Shown: positions 34,312 through 43,648, numbered from the stretch's first letter. The stretch is DNA of 64,000 nt from Ensifer adhaerens (GCF_020035535.1 NZ_CP083349.1:2666001-2730000); one strand, 5' to 3'. The notes: generated from the letters alone by a model not told the origin. Numbers and translations are program-made.

Positions 34312-35745
34312 TCAGCGCCGCTTCTTCGCCTTGGACTCGAAGGGATTGTCGCCCGAACGGAAATGCATGCGGATCGGCACGCCCGGCAGGTCGAAATCGT
34401 TGCGCAGTCCATTGATCAGATAGCGCACGTAGGATTCCGGCAGAGCGTCGGGGCGCGTGCAGGAGATCATGAAGCCCGGCGGGCGGGCCTTCACCTGCGT
34501 CATATACTTCAGCTTGAGGCGGCGGCCGGAAACGGCCGGTGGCGGGTGCTGAACCTGCTGCGATTCCAGCCAGCGATTGAGCCGCGCGGTGGAGATGCGG
34601 CGGTTCCAGGTCTTGTCCGTCTCGATGATCGCCTGCATCAGCCGGTCGAGGCCGTAGCCGGTATGGCCGGAAATCGGCACGGCGCGAATGCCGCGCGCCT
34701 GCGGCAGCAGCCGCTCGGTCTTTTCGCGAAGATCGGCCAGAACCGCCTGCCAGTCCTCGACCAGGTCCCACTTGTTGAAGGCGAGCACCGCAGCCCGGCC
34801 TTCGCGCAAGACGAGGTCGACGATCTGCAGGTCCTGCTTCTCGAAGGGAATGGTCGCGTCGAAGACGATGACGACCGTTTCGGCAAATCGGATGGCGCGC
34901 AGCGCATCGGCGACCGAGAGCTTTTCCAGCTTCTCCTGCACCTTGGCCTTGCGACGCATGCCGGCCGTATCGAACATCTTGATGGTGCGGCCGCGCCAGT
35001 CCCACTCGACCGAGATGGAATCGCGGGTGATGCCGGCTTCCGGTCCCGTCAGCAGGCGGTCTTCGCCCAGGAAGCGGTTGATCAGCGTAGACTTGCCGGC
35101 ATTCGGACGGCCGACGATCGCCACGCGCAGCGGCTTGGTCTCGTCATAGGCAGTCTCGGCCTCTTCCTCTTCGCCATCTTCGTCCTTGAACGTCGGGCGC
35201 AGGTCGATATCGGTCTCGGCAACGTCGTCTTCCGGCGGGAAGGCGCGGTCTTCGCCGATCGCGGCGACGATCGCATCGCGCAGATCGAGCATGCCCTGGC
35301 CGTGTTCGGCCGAGATCGGGCACGGCTCGCCGAGGCCGAGCGTGAAGGCATCGTAGAAGCCGCCGTCGGAGCCGCGCGCCTCGGACTTGTTGGCGACCAG
35401 CACCACCGGCTTGCCGCGGCGGCGCAGCATTTCGGCGAGCGTCTCGTCGGCCGGCGTCAGGCCGCCCTTGGCATCGACCAGAAACAGCGACAGATCCGCT
35501 TCGTCGATCGCGGCCTCGGTCTGCGCCCACATGCGGCCCTGCAGCGTGTCGGGTGCCGACTGCTCGAGGCCGGCCGTGTCGATGATGCGGAAGCGCAGAT
35601 CGATCAGCTTGGCGTCGCCGGGCCGCCGGTCGCGGGTAACACCCGGCGTGTCGTCGACGAGCGCCAGCTTCTTGCCGACCAGACGGTTGAACAAGGTGGA
35701 CTTGCCGACATTGGGACGCCCGACGATGGCGACGGTGAAGCTCAT
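34312..35745 (-). CDS. der: Ribosome-associated double-GTPase Der (EngA)
   Basis: This 477-residue GTPase is needed for assembly of the 50S ribosomal subunit. It has two G domains in tandem. The first has [20 protein letters not shown] and NKSE near the N-terminus. The second starts at about residue 210 with [22 protein letters not shown] and NKWD. An acidic linker ([17 protein letters not shown]) separates them, and a C-terminal KH-like domain follows ([20 protein letters not shown]). The start at [12 protein letters not shown] (35745) is the conserved one. The YfgM-like gene lies upstream in the same direction, matching the yfgM-der neighbourhood known in other proteobacteria. Confidence 0.97.
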   Translation of the reverse strand: MSFTVAIVGRPNVGKSTLFNRLVGKKLALVDDTPGVTRDRRPGDAKLIDLRFRIIDTAGLEQSAPDTLQGRMWAQTEAAIDEADLSLFLVDAKGGLTPADETLAEMLRRRGKPVVLVANKSEARGSDGGFYDAFTLGLGEPCPISAEHGQGMLDLRDAIVAAIGEDRAFPPEDDVAETDIDLRPTFKDEDGEEEEAETAYDETKPLRVAIVGRPNAGKSTLINRFLGEDRLLTGPEAGITRDSISVEWDWRGRTIKMFDTAGMRRKAKVQEKLEKLSVADALRAIRFAETVVIVFDATIPFEKQDLQIVDLVLREGRAAVLAFNKWDLVEDWQAVLADLREKTERLLPQARGIRAVPISGHTGYGLDRLMQAIIETDKTWNRRISTARLNRWLESQQVQHPPPAVSGRRLKLKYMTQVKARPPGFMISCTRPDALPESYVRYLINGLRNDFDLPGVPIRMHFRSGDNPFESKAKKRR

Positions 35746-36143
35746 GGATCTATCCGTTTCCGCTTGGAGCGCCGCAGCCGAATGGGCGGGCGGCACTCAT
35801 AATTTCGTTCTTGGCCGCAGCGAGGCGGCAAGGGAGCGTTTCGCCGTGGAAACGACTCCGTCTGATGTTTCAAGCATTCCCGAATACAAAACCGCTACGC
35901 ACTTTTGCCGGAACTGCTTGCCTTCTCTTACGCCATTCCAGACACAAAGCCGCTGCACGCTTTCGCTGGAGCTGCTTGTCTATCTTGCGCAGTTCCGGAC
36001 GCAAAACCGCTACGCACTTTTGCTGGAACTGCTTTAAACGCTTTAGCGCACAACCCCAAGATCGAGATCGATTTCGGGATCATGCGCTGATTCGAAAGGG
36101 TCGTGCACCCTGTGCCCATCCACGTGGAGGATGGCCGGAAACC
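35746..36143. other. Gene-free spacer of about 400 bases upstream of der
   Basis: No convincing gene is seen on either strand in this spacer. It contains three tandem copies of an extragenic repeat (35876-36034, listed separately) and the der promoter region. Short open frames across the repeats are not conserved between copies and are rejected. Confidence 0.7.
35876..36034 (+). repeat. Three tandem copies of a ~58-bp extragenic repeat
   Basis: Three degenerate copies start at about 35876, 35935 and 35992, with spacings of 59 and 57 bases. Each follows the pattern ATTCC-GA--CAAA-CCGCT then (A/G)C(G/A)C(A/G)CTTT followed by G(C/T)(C/T)GGA-CTGCTT. The same core occurs once more, more diverged, at about 41558-41590. 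The type resembles short extragenic elements that recur through rhizobial genomes, usually as single copies. Confidence 0.75.
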
Positions 36144-36812
36144 TTAGGCCTTGCCGCTGGCCGCAATCACGTCGAGCAGCATCTGGGCGCGACCGGTGAG
36201 GTTGCGCGGGCTCTGCGTGTCGTCGACGATCTGCTGGAACCAGGTCTTGGCCTTGGCGTAGTCGCCGGCCTTGTAGGCTGCAAGACCAAGCGCTTCACGG
36301 GCCGAGTGGCGCATGTTGTTCTGCGGCGTTGCAAGCTGCTCGACTTCGGCCGAGACCTGATCGTAGCTGCCGGCATCGACGAGCAGGTAAGCGGCACGCA
36401 GCCGCGCGGCTTCCTGAATGGCCGCCGGGACACTGCCGTCCTTGCCAATCGCCGAGAATGCCTTCACCGCCGCATCGGTTTCGCCCTTCTGGGCCTGGAG
36501 CGTTGCGGCGCGCAGACGAGCCAGAACCGGATAGGCGCCGTAGCCGTCCTTTTCCAGCGCGTTCAAGGCAGCGAGCGCCTCGTCCGTTTTGTTTTCCTTT
36601 GCAAGGTTGAGCGCCTGCAGGAACGCATCGCCCGACTTCGAGGACGCACCGTCCTGCCAATAGTCGAAGCCGACCTTGCCGATGGTGCCGAGAACGATAA
36701 GCACGGCGATCGCCACGATGACACTGCCGAAACGTGCCCAGATGCTCTTCATCTGGTCGGAACGCAGTTCCTCATTGACCTCGCGGATAAAGCTGTCGTC
36801 TTGGTTCGCCAT
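36144..36812 (-). CDS. YfgM-like single-helix TPR protein
   Basis: This 222-residue protein has a cytoplasmic N-terminus (MANQDDSFIREVNEELRSDQMKSIWARFG), one membrane helix (SVIVAIAVLIVLGTIGKVGF, about 30-50), then tetratricopeptide-like repeats in the periplasm (LAALNALEKDGYGAYPVLARLRAAT, REALGLAAYKAGDYAKAKTWFQQIV). This matches the YfgM/TPR_21 family, which in E. coli associates with the SecYEG translocon and periplasmic chaperones. The neighbouring der gene in the same direction supports the identification. Confidence 0.88.
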   Translation of the reverse strand: MANQDDSFIREVNEELRSDQMKSIWARFGSVIVAIAVLIVLGTIGKVGFDYWQDGASSKSGDAFLQALNLAKENKTDEALAALNALEKDGYGAYPVLARLRAATLQAQKGETDAAVKAFSAIGKDGSVPAAIQEAARLRAAYLLVDAGSYDQVSAEVEQLATPQNNMRHSAREALGLAAYKAGDYAKAKTWFQQIVDDTQSPRNLTGRAQMLLDVIAASGKA

Positions 36813-36989
36813 CTATTGCCCCGGCCTTGCCTGCCCACTGGTGCGCCATTCCGACCGTCTTCAACGGGAACAGCGCACGATCTCAAACTGTTCGAGCATG
36901 CGCGACACGTTATTGCTCACGCATCGCGCTCTCATGGATTTTGCGCCTTCTACCCGATTTTGCGGCGCTTGTAAGGGGGCCGACGTTAT

Positions 36990-37577
36990 TTAGCCCATCG
37001 CCACGGGCTGAACCCCGATCAACCACTCGTGAAGCTTCCAGACGAAGAGAACGTAGACGACGAGACCGATGACGATCGCCAGCACGTCGTTCGTCGATGA
37101 CTTGAACACCGGTAGCACGCGCTCCCCTGCCCGCTCGCGGCGTTTGAGCGAGATGCGCAGGATCACCGCCCAGGCCAGAAACGAACCGAAAAGCAGGACG
37201 GAGGAGGTCTCGCCGTTTGCCAGCAGATGCGCCAGCGCCCAGATCTTGATCGACAGAACCTGCGGATGCTTGACCGCAACCGCGATGCGCCCCGCCGGAA
37301 GGAAGCCCGCTGCCGCGATGACGAAGGCAAAGAGCATCAGCAGAAGCGCGATATGGCGCAGGAACACCGGCGGATTGTAGAGCATGCCCGTTTCACTGCG
37401 AGCCTGGCCGAAGCCGTAAATGATCAGACAGAGGCCGATGAGGCTGAGGATTGCATAGATCCCCATCCAGGTGCCTTTGCCGCGGCTCTCGATGACGCCG
37501 GCGCGAAAGCCGGGCGCGACCACGCGGATCAGGTGCAATCCAAGAAAGATGATGATGCCGAGAACGAGTATCGCCAT
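36990..37577 (-). CDS. NnrU family membrane protein
   Basis: This 195-residue protein has about five or six hydrophobic helices (MAILVLGIIIFLGLHLIRVVAP, GIYAILSLIGLCLIIYGFG, LLLMLFAFVIAAAGFLPAG, LFGSFLAWAVILRI, LAIVIGLVVYVLFVWKLHEWLIG). The conserved HPQVLSIKIWALAHLLANGE marks the NnrU/MAPEG-like isoprenylcysteine methyltransferase superfamily. NnrU was first linked to denitrification, but many homologues stand alone, as here with no nir/nor genes near, so the function is open. The ATG at 37577 gives the family start; a TTG at 37610 is an alternative. Confidence 0.88.
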   Translation of the reverse strand: MAILVLGIIIFLGLHLIRVVAPGFRAGVIESRGKGTWMGIYAILSLIGLCLIIYGFGQARSETGMLYNPPVFLRHIALLLMLFAFVIAAAGFLPAGRIAVAVKHPQVLSIKIWALAHLLANGETSSVLLFGSFLAWAVILRISLKRRERAGERVLPVFKSSTNDVLAIVIGLVVYVLFVWKLHEWLIGVQPVAMG

Positions 37578-37611
37578 GGGGCCACCGCTTTGTTCGAGAT
37601 ACCGGACCAAA

Positions 37612-37674
37612 TCAGCGTCGCGTGCCGGACATGGCGCGCCTGAGTCGCTGTAGCTCTTTGATTTTCTTTGCCAT
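37612..37674 (-). CDS. Possible 20-residue basic small protein
   Basis: This short frame reads MAKKIKELQRLRRAMSGTRR and ends 34 bases before the nnrU-like start. Nine of its twenty residues are Lys or Arg. GGAGG lies upstream, but only one base separates it from the ATG, which is too close for efficient initiation. It may be a leader peptide or chance. Confidence 0.25.
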   Translation of the reverse strand: MAKKIKELQRLRRAMSGTRR

Positions 37675-37801
37675 TCCTCCTGAACCGAATCCAGCCCAGG
37701 TTGCTATGCAGTAGCCTTGATGGTGTCTTTTTTCCAGTCCGATCAAAGGATTGCCGCAATTTCGAACCATCTGCGACCAAAATCCAACATTGCAGTTGAC
37801 C

Positions 37802-38809
37802 ATGATCCGTATTTCCGCCGCTTTATCCCTCGCCCTTTTTCCCGCTCTCGCCCAGGCCGAGCCGGCAACGCCTGCCACCGTTCCGAGCGGCGACAAGCAG
37901 CTGGTGATCGTCTCCTTCGACGGCGCGCATGACAATGCGCTCTGGGACAAGAGCCTGGCGATGGCAAAGCGCACCGGCGCACATTTCACCTACTTCCTCT
38001 CCTGCACCTTCCTGATGACCCGAGCGGACGGCAAGGAGGTCTACAGGCCGCCGGGCCAGAAGCCCGGACGATCCAATGTCGGCTTCGCCCAGAGCCGCGA
38101 AGAAATTGCGACCCGCGCCGGCCACATCTGGCAGGCCCACCTCGACGGCCACGACATCGCCAGCCATGCCTGTGGCCATTTCGACGGCAAGGGCTGGAGC
38201 AAGGCCGACTGGCAGAGCGAATTCTCGACCTTCAACACCGCGCTGCGCGACGCCTGGAAGAAGGCGGACAAGCCGGACGCGGAGCCCGAGGGTTGGGCCG
38301 AATTCGCGAAGTCGAGCGTCAAGGGCTTCCGCGCGCCCTATCTCTCTCTCAGCGATGGCCTGCTGCCGGCACTGAAGGATTCGGGCTTCACCTATGATGC
38401 GAGCCTGGTGACCAAGGGCCCGGGCTGGCCGTCGGCGAAGGATGGCCTGCCGCGTTTCGGCCTGCCGCTGATCCCCGAGGGACCGTCGCAGCGCCCGGTG
38501 ATCGGCATGGACTACAACCTCTTCGTCCGCCACTCCATGGGTGTCGAGAACAAGAAGGACAGCGCCCGCTTCGAGGAGCGCACCTACGAAGCCTACAGGA
38601 AGGCTTTCGAGCGCGAGTATAGCGGCGACCGTATTCCCCTCCAGCTCGGCTTCCACTTCGTCGAGATGAACGGCGGCGCCTACTGGCGCGCGCTCGATCG
38701 GTTGCTGACCGAAGTTTGCGGCAAGCCGGACGTCGCCTGTGTCAGCTACGCCCAGGCGCTGCCAATGATCGAGCAGGCAAAAAAGAAGGCGGATCGCTCC
38801 GCCTTCTGA
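37802..38809 (+). CDS. Exported polysaccharide deacetylase-fold protein
   Basis: This 335-residue protein has a signal peptide (MIRISAALSLALFPALAQAEPA). A NodB-homology-like domain follows, with the first Asp motif in LVIVSFDGAHDNALWDKSL and the metal-binding His pair in GHDIASHACGHFDGKGWS. The later motif GFRAPYLSLSDGLLPALKDSGFTYDAS carries the Arg of motif 3, and QLGFHFVEMNGGAYWRALDRLL is near the end. It is larger than NodB itself and is not a nod gene. It probably removes acetyl or similar groups from a periplasmic or surface glycan; the substrate is unknown. Confidence 0.85.
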   Translation: MIRISAALSLALFPALAQAEPATPATVPSGDKQLVIVSFDGAHDNALWDKSLAMAKRTGAHFTYFLSCTFLMTRADGKEVYRPPGQKPGRSNVGFAQSREEIATRAGHIWQAHLDGHDIASHACGHFDGKGWSKADWQSEFSTFNTALRDAWKKADKPDAEPEGWAEFAKSSVKGFRAPYLSLSDGLLPALKDSGFTYDASLVTKGPGWPSAKDGLPRFGLPLIPEGPSQRPVIGMDYNLFVRHSMGVENKKDSARFEERTYEAYRKAFEREYSGDRIPLQLGFHFVEMNGGAYWRALDRLLTEVCGKPDVACVSYAQALPMIEQAKKKADRSAF

Positions 38810-38829
38810 TTGCTGTAAAGGTTCCGGTC

Positions 38830-40098
38830 TTAGGCCGGCTGCGCATCTTCCGCGGCGCCACGCTCCAGGTAGCGCTGGTCGATTTCCGGCAGCGGCTCGT
38901 CGGAGATCGCCGCCTCGAAGGCGGTCAGGCGCTTATGGATCGACAGCAGCTCGATGATCGTCGACCAATAGTTGACCAGGTACTGGAAGGAATTGCTGAC
39001 TTCACCGAAGGCGGTCGAGATCTGCTGCCAGATACCCATGGTGATCTTGCCGACCACGAAGGTCGGAATCAGGATGAAGTTGAGGAAGATCGCGTCGAGC
39101 TGCCCATAGGAATAGCGCGCGATGTTGAAATACAGATAGTGCCAGTACATGCGGAAGTAGTTCCGGCGCACATTGCCGAAAAGCTCCCTGACCGTCACCG
39201 GCTGAGCACGATCCCCGTGATCCTCGCCGTAGACCAATTCCTTGCGATAGGCTGCTTCGACGCGTTGGTTCTTGAAGTTCAGCCCAGGCAGCTTGATGCC
39301 GGCGAGCGCCAGAAGTGCCGTGCCGAACAGCGACCAAACGATCGCCAGCCAGAAAAGGGCATGAGGGACCGCGCCGATGATCGGAAGGTCTTCGACGTGT
39401 TGTGACATGCTGAACAGCAGGGGCAGAAACACCACCAGCGTCATCACCGAGTTGATCAGCGTAACGCCGAGCCCTTCGAGGATGTTGGCAAAACGCATCG
39501 TGTCTTCCTGAACACGTTGCGACGCCCCTTCAATATGCCGTAGCTTTTCCCACTTCGACATGTAGAAATCGTTCATGGCCGTGCGCCAGCGGAACACGTA
39601 ATGGTTCGTGAAAAACGCGGTAATGACGTTGAGGGTCACGCCGACGAAGCCGATTTCGAGGAAGCGTAGCTGCAGTGTGTAGAACTGGCCAGCCGTGATG
39701 CCCGGCTTCCTCGCCAAGGCATCTTGCAGCAGATCGAAGAACGGACCGCGCCAGTTGTTGAGCGCAACCGACGTCTGCACTGCGAAATAGGCGATGAAGA
39801 TGATGAAGGCCGAGCCCCAGATCGACCAATTGACCCAGGGGTGATCCTTGGCAATGAGCTTCCAGGTACCGCCGAAGATCACCACGAAGATGGTGAAGTA
39901 GAGATAGAACCAGAGATTGTCCGGGGTGAAGAAATAGGCAAGGCCGATCGGCGGCTTTTCGCCCGGGGCCAGTGGCGGCAGGCCGACAGCGGCCCCCATC
40001 TGCGGTCCGGCCGTATACCAGACCAGAATGCAGACAAGCGACCAGAGGGCACCGGAGGTGAAGAACAGCTTCGGCTTCGGAAAGAAGGAATGGAACAA
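38830..40098 (-). CDS. bacA: BacA/SbmA-family peptide transporter
   Basis: This 422-residue inner-membrane protein begins MFHSFFPKPKLFFTSGALWSL, the hallmark of rhizobial BacA. Conserved segments include LNNWRGPFFDLLQDALA, NHYVFRWRTAMNDFYMSKWEKLRHIEGASQRVQEDTMRFA and YYFRMYWHYLYFNIARYSY-like NYFRMYWHYLYFN. It has about seven or eight transmembrane segments and no ATPase domain; SbmA/BacA proteins work as proton-driven importers of proline-rich and NCR-type peptides. In S. meliloti BacA is essential for bacteroid survival against plant NCR peptides. The gene stands alone, with the deacetylase gene convergent 20 bases away. Confidence 0.93.
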   Translation of the reverse strand: MFHSFFPKPKLFFTSGALWSLVCILVWYTAGPQMGAAVGLPPLAPGEKPPIGLAYFFTPDNLWFYLYFTIFVVIFGGTWKLIAKDHPWVNWSIWGSAFIIFIAYFAVQTSVALNNWRGPFFDLLQDALARKPGITAGQFYTLQLRFLEIGFVGVTLNVITAFFTNHYVFRWRTAMNDFYMSKWEKLRHIEGASQRVQEDTMRFANILEGLGVTLINSVMTLVVFLPLLFSMSQHVEDLPIIGAVPHALFWLAIVWSLFGTALLALAGIKLPGLNFKNQRVEAAYRKELVYGEDHGDRAQPVTVRELFGNVRRNYFRMYWHYLYFNIARYSYGQLDAIFLNFILIPTFVVGKITMGIWQQISTAFGEVSNSFQYLVNYWSTIIELLSIHKRLTAFEAAISDEPLPEIDQRYLERGAAEDAQPA

Positions 40099-40261
40099 AG
40101 GGGTCTACTCACGTTTCGGTCAGGCGATGTGTTACCGCTCGAAGCGCCGAAACTAGGGCAAAGCGCCGTCGTCAACAATCGGATAATATAAACGTTACTG
40201 TTATTTCATCCGGAAAGGCTGCGGCGAACAGGGCGGATTTCGATGCCGCCGGTGGCACCCG

Positions 40262-41461
40262 TCAGGCCCTTAGCGCCGTGGAAATCCGCTTCAGTTCGGC
40301 AAGGATAACGCCACCGCAAAGGAAGAGCACGGCCGCCGCAATCAGGGTCGGTGCTGCGAAGCTGCCGGTGCGTTCTGCAAGCCAGCCGGCGACCAGCGGA
40401 CCGATGATCTGGCCGATGCCGAAGGCAGCCGTCATCAGGGCCAGCGCACGGCGCGGGCTTTCCGGCGCAAGCTGCCGGCCGATCTGCAGGCCATAGGCCG
40501 TGATCATCATGAACGTCGCGCCCAGCATCAGGCCGCCGGCAAGCGGGGCATAGGGCAAGGGCAGACTGACCGTCAGCACCAGGCCGACGGCTTCGACCAA
40601 AAGGCCGATCGCATAGACCCCGGCGAGGCCGAGGCGCGGGACGGCAAAGCGCCAGAGATAGACGGAAAGCGCTGCGGCAAGGCCCGTCAGCAGCCAGGCG
40701 AGAAATTCGATGCTGTGGCCGCCGCTCGGGTCGCGCGCCATGGCAACGAGGAAGGTGGCGGTGATCACGTAACCGAAGCCGAAGAGCGCGTAGGTGAAGG
40801 TCACCACCGTCAGCGGCCGCGTCCAGCGAAGCGGCTTTTCGCGCACCGGGCCGGCACCGGATGACGGAACACCAGGCAGGAGTGCTGCGACGACAATGGT
40901 CCCGATCAGCCCGACCAGCGCCCCGGTGAACCAGTCGCCCATGGAGGTCGTCAGGCCGGCGTGACCCGCAAGCGGATTTGCCCAGACGCAGAGCGATGAG
41001 AATGCGATGCCGAGACCGACGCCGCCAAAGTGCACGGCTGGCACATGCTCCGACCGGGCAAGCAGGCCATGGCCGAGCACGATGCCGGAGATGAAGATCA
41101 TCGCAAAGGCGCTGGCAAGGCCGGCGAGGAACCGGATGAGCGCCAGCACGGCGACCGACGACGAAAGCCCCATGGCCGCCAGCAGGGCCGTCGTGGCGAC
41201 GAGCGACAGAAGCCCGATCCGGCGCTCGTGCCCATGCGCCCAGCCATAAGCCCCGAGAATGGCGCCGGCAAGATAGCCGACAAAGTTGGCCGATGCGATC
41301 AGGCCGGCATCGCCGGGCGACAAGCCCAGATCCGCCATCATCGCCGGCAGGATCGGCGTGTAGGAGAACCGGCCGAAGCCCATGGCGACTGCCATGGCAA
41401 TGGCGCCGGCGGTTGCCGTGGCGGAGATGTTGGACTGGAGCGGTCTGTCGAGCGTGGTCAT
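40262..41461 (-). CDS. YbfB/YjiJ-type MFS transporter
   Basis: This 399-residue protein has twelve hydrophobic segments. The start (GAIAMAVAMGFGRFSYTPILPAMMADLGLSPGDAGLIASANFVGYLAGA) is the signature of the YbfB/YjiJ major facilitator family, with G-F-G-R-F-x-Y-T-P-I-L-P. The cytoplasmic loop GAYGWAHGHERRIGLLS replaces the classical G-x-x-x-D-R-x-G-R-K motif. The substrate is not known. It lies upstream of nothing obviously related, so no functional context is available. Confidence 0.88.
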   Translation of the reverse strand: MTTLDRPLQSNISATATAGAIAMAVAMGFGRFSYTPILPAMMADLGLSPGDAGLIASANFVGYLAGAILGAYGWAHGHERRIGLLSLVATTALLAAMGLSSSVAVLALIRFLAGLASAFAMIFISGIVLGHGLLARSEHVPAVHFGGVGLGIAFSSLCVWANPLAGHAGLTTSMGDWFTGALVGLIGTIVVAALLPGVPSSGAGPVREKPLRWTRPLTVVTFTYALFGFGYVITATFLVAMARDPSGGHSIEFLAWLLTGLAAALSVYLWRFAVPRLGLAGVYAIGLLVEAVGLVLTVSLPLPYAPLAGGLMLGATFMMITAYGLQIGRQLAPESPRRALALMTAAFGIGQIIGPLVAGWLAERTGSFAAPTLIAAAVLFLCGGVILAELKRISTALRA

Positions 41462-41557
41462 ATCGATTTATTGCGCCGCAACACGGGGCACCACAAACGA
41501 CAATAATTGAAGGACCTATTGAAGAAATCGAACGATCGCCGATTTCAATGGGTTACA

Positions 41558-41590
41558 GGGCGATGCACACTTTTCCTGGGATTACTTTAG
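41558..41590 (+). repeat. Single diverged copy of the extragenic repeat
   Basis: The bases GCGATGCACACTTTTCCTGG and the following ATTACTTTAG resemble the core of the tandem repeats at 35876-36034. The copy reaches the stop codon of the methionine aminopeptidase gene, so an insertion near the gene end may have set its last codons. Confidence 0.55.
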
Positions 41591-42336
41591 CCCGGCAGCG
41601 TCACCACCAGCGGGCCGCCGCGCGTGACCACGACGGTATGCTCATACTGCACCGTCGGCGCGCGCGGATCGCTGTAGAGCGTCCAGTCGTCATTGCCGCC
41701 TTCGGCCCATTGCGCGCCGATGGAGAGGAAAGGCTCGACGGTGAAGACCATGCCGTCGGTCATCCGGCGGCGTTCACGCGGGTCGGGCCAGGTAGCAATC
41801 TCGGTCGGCTCCTCGTGCAGCGAGCGGCCGATGCCGTGGCTGGCGAGATTGGTAACGAGCGAATAGCGGTTCTTGCGGGCGAAATCGCCGATCGCGTTTC
41901 CGATCGCCGCCAGCGGCTGATCAGGACGCACCTGCTTGAGGCCCACCCACATCGCCCGCTTGCCATCGCGGCAAAGCCGGTCGATCGCGACTGTCACCGG
42001 CGGCACCGGGAACGAGGCGCCAGTGTCGGCGAAGATGCCGTCTTTTTCAGCGGAGACGTCGATGTTGACGAGATCGCCCGCCTTGATCACCCGGGTGCCG
42101 GGAATGCCGTGGGCGATTTCCTCGTTGACGCTGATGCAGGTGGCGCCGGGGAAATTGTAGCAAAGCTCCGGCGCAGAGCGGGCGCCGGCGTCTTCCAGCA
42201 CCTTGCGGCCGATCGCGTCCAGTTCCGCCGTGGTGATGCCGGGCTCCAGCGCCTCGCCCATCGTCTGCAAGGCATTGGCGCAGATGCGGCCGATTTCCTT
42301 CAGCCGCAGCAGATCTTCTTCGTTGTTGAGGGTCAT
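41587..42336 (-). CDS. map: Methionine aminopeptidase, type I
   Basis: This 249-residue metalloenzyme removes the initiator Met from new proteins. All ligands are visible: the first Asp in LVNIDVSAEKDG, the second Asp in GIFADTGASF, His in LASHGIGRSLHEEP, Glu in MVFTVEPFLS and Glu in VQYEHTVVV. The Cys-containing CISVNEEIAHGIPG is the usual pocket segment. It is a somewhat diverged type I enzyme and may be a second copy beside the housekeeping one, which would lie elsewhere; this cannot be judged from the window. Confidence 0.9.
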   Translation of the reverse strand: MTLNNEEDLLRLKEIGRICANALQTMGEALEPGITTAELDAIGRKVLEDAGARSAPELCYNFPGATCISVNEEIAHGIPGTRVIKAGDLVNIDVSAEKDGIFADTGASFPVPPVTVAIDRLCRDGKRAMWVGLKQVRPDQPLAAIGNAIGDFARKNRYSLVTNLASHGIGRSLHEEPTEIATWPDPRERRRMTDGMVFTVEPFLSIGAQWAEGGNDDWTLYSDPRAPTVQYEHTVVVTRGGPLVVTLPG

Positions 42337-42436
42337 CCGTGTCTCGCTTTCGCGCTCACATGTAGCGTGTCACCAGGCGTTATGCCAGCGCCGAACGGGA
42401 CGACCGTCAATCCGGCGCTGAACCCGGCGTTGCAGG

Positions 42437-43495
42437 TCAGACGGCAGCCGGTGCCGCCGTCTTTTCTTCCGCCACTGCCTTGCGCACCAGCGGCGCGACC
42501 CTGGTGCCGTAGAGCTCGATTCCGCGCATGATCTGGTCGTGCGGCATCGGCCCGATTGCCATCTGCAGCAGGAAGCGATCGTTTCGGAACACCTTCCAGT
42601 TCTCGACGATCTTCTCCGCCACCGTTTCCGGATCGCCGAGGAAGAGGTTGCCGCTCGGGCTGCGGGCCTGGTCGAAGTGCGCCCGGTTGGTCGGCCCCCA
42701 GCCGCGCTCGCGGCCGATGCGGTTCATCACTTCCGCCTGCGGCCCATAGAACTGGTCGGCGGCAAGATCGGTCGTGTCGGCGATGAAGCCGTGCACGTTG
42801 ATGCTGGTCTTCAACCTGGCCGCATCCTGGCCGGCGCGGCGCGCCGCCTCGCGGTAGAGATCGAAGAGCGGCGCAAACCGGCGTGGCTCGCCCCCGATGA
42901 TGGCCAGCGCTACCGGCAGGCCGAGCGCGCCGGCACGCGCCACCGATTGCGGCGTGCCGCCGACGGCGATCCAGAGCGGCAGCACCTCCTGCAGCGGCCG
43001 GGGATAGACGCCGCGATCGTGGATCGCCGGCCGCATCTCGCCCGCCCAGCTGACTTTCTCGCTCTCGCGCAGCGCCATCAGAAGATCGAGCTTCTCGGCA
43101 AAGAGCTGGTCGTAGTCGTCGAGCGACTGGCCGAAGAGCGGGAAGGATTCGATGAAGGATCCGCGACCGGCCATGATCTCGGCGCGACCGTTGGAGATCA
43201 GATCCAGCGTCGAAAACTGCTGGAAGACGCGCACGGGATCGTCGGAGCTTAAGACCGTGACGGCGCTGGTCAGCCGGATGTTCTTCGTCCTGGCGGCAGC
43301 AGCGGCCAGGATGACCGCCGGCGCGGAAGCCGCGTAGTCCGGGCGGTGATGCTCGCCGAGGCCGAAAACATCAAGGCCGACCTGATCGGCAAGTTCGATC
43401 TCTTCGAGAAGATTCTTGAGGCGGCGTTGCCCCTCTTTGCCCTTGTCGTTTGCAGTCGGATCGACATCCGCAAATGTGTAAAGCCCGAGTTCCAT
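42437..43495 (-). CDS. Luciferase-like (LLM) flavin monooxygenase
   Basis: This 352-residue protein is of the bacterial luciferase-like monooxygenase fold. It starts [101 protein letters not shown], a pattern shared by the group annotated as alkanal monooxygenase-like or Atu2307/SP_0267 family. FMN-dependent use of a small substrate is likely but unspecified. The start at 43495 fits the family; the frame further up crosses the palindrome at 43553-43591 and is not coding. Confidence 0.88.
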   Translation of the reverse strand: MELGLYTFADVDPTANDKGKEGQRRLKNLLEEIELADQVGLDVFGLGEHHRPDYAASAPAVILAAAAARTKNIRLTSAVTVLSSDDPVRVFQQFSTLDLISNGRAEIMAGRGSFIESFPLFGQSLDDYDQLFAEKLDLLMALRESEKVSWAGEMRPAIHDRGVYPRPLQEVLPLWIAVGGTPQSVARAGALGLPVALAIIGGEPRRFAPLFDLYREAARRAGQDAARLKTSINVHGFIADTTDLAADQFYGPQAEVMNRIGRERGWGPTNRAHFDQARSPSGNLFLGDPETVAEKIVENWKVFRNDRFLLQMAIGPMPHDQIMRGIELYGTRVAPLVRKAVAEEKTAAPAAV

Positions 43496-43511
43496 GATGC
43501 CCGTCCTGTTT

Positions 43512-43526
43512 CTGTTGACACAACAG
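43512..43526. promoter_or_regulatory. Candidate operator of the LLM monooxygenase gene
   Basis: CTGTTG (43512-43517) and CAACAG (43521-43526) are perfect inverted repeats around ACA, 16 bases before the LLM gene start. Spacing and symmetry suit a dimeric repressor (MarR, TetR or similar). No regulator gene is adjacent. Confidence 0.4.
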
Positions 43527-43552
43527 ATAGTTGGCGCGCGCGTGAGCAGCAA

Positions 43553-43591
43553 ATGCTCATCCGGGAAACGCTGTGTTTCCCGGATGAGCAT
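43553..43591. repeat. Perfect 17-bp palindrome between glpK and the LLM gene
   Basis: ATGCTCATCCGGGAAAC (43553-43569) and GTTTCCCGGATGAGCAT (43575-43591) are perfect inverted repeats with the loop GCTGT. It lies 57 bases after the glpK stop in the glpK reading direction. There is no long T run, so it may be a strong mRNA 3'-end hairpin, a rho-type stop, or an inserted palindromic element. Confidence 0.75.
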
Positions 43592-43648
43592 GAATGGAGC
43601 CTGTGTCGGATAATGGGCGGAAGGCGAAATCCACGCCCCTCTGCGCGC

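Noticed and set aside
35905..36090. Short frame over the tandem repeats
   Set aside because: The copies do not share an open frame, so the repeats are non-coding.
43496..43591. Extended start of the LLM monooxygenase
   Set aside because: The frame runs through a perfect palindrome and a promoter region, and the family start is MELGLYTF.
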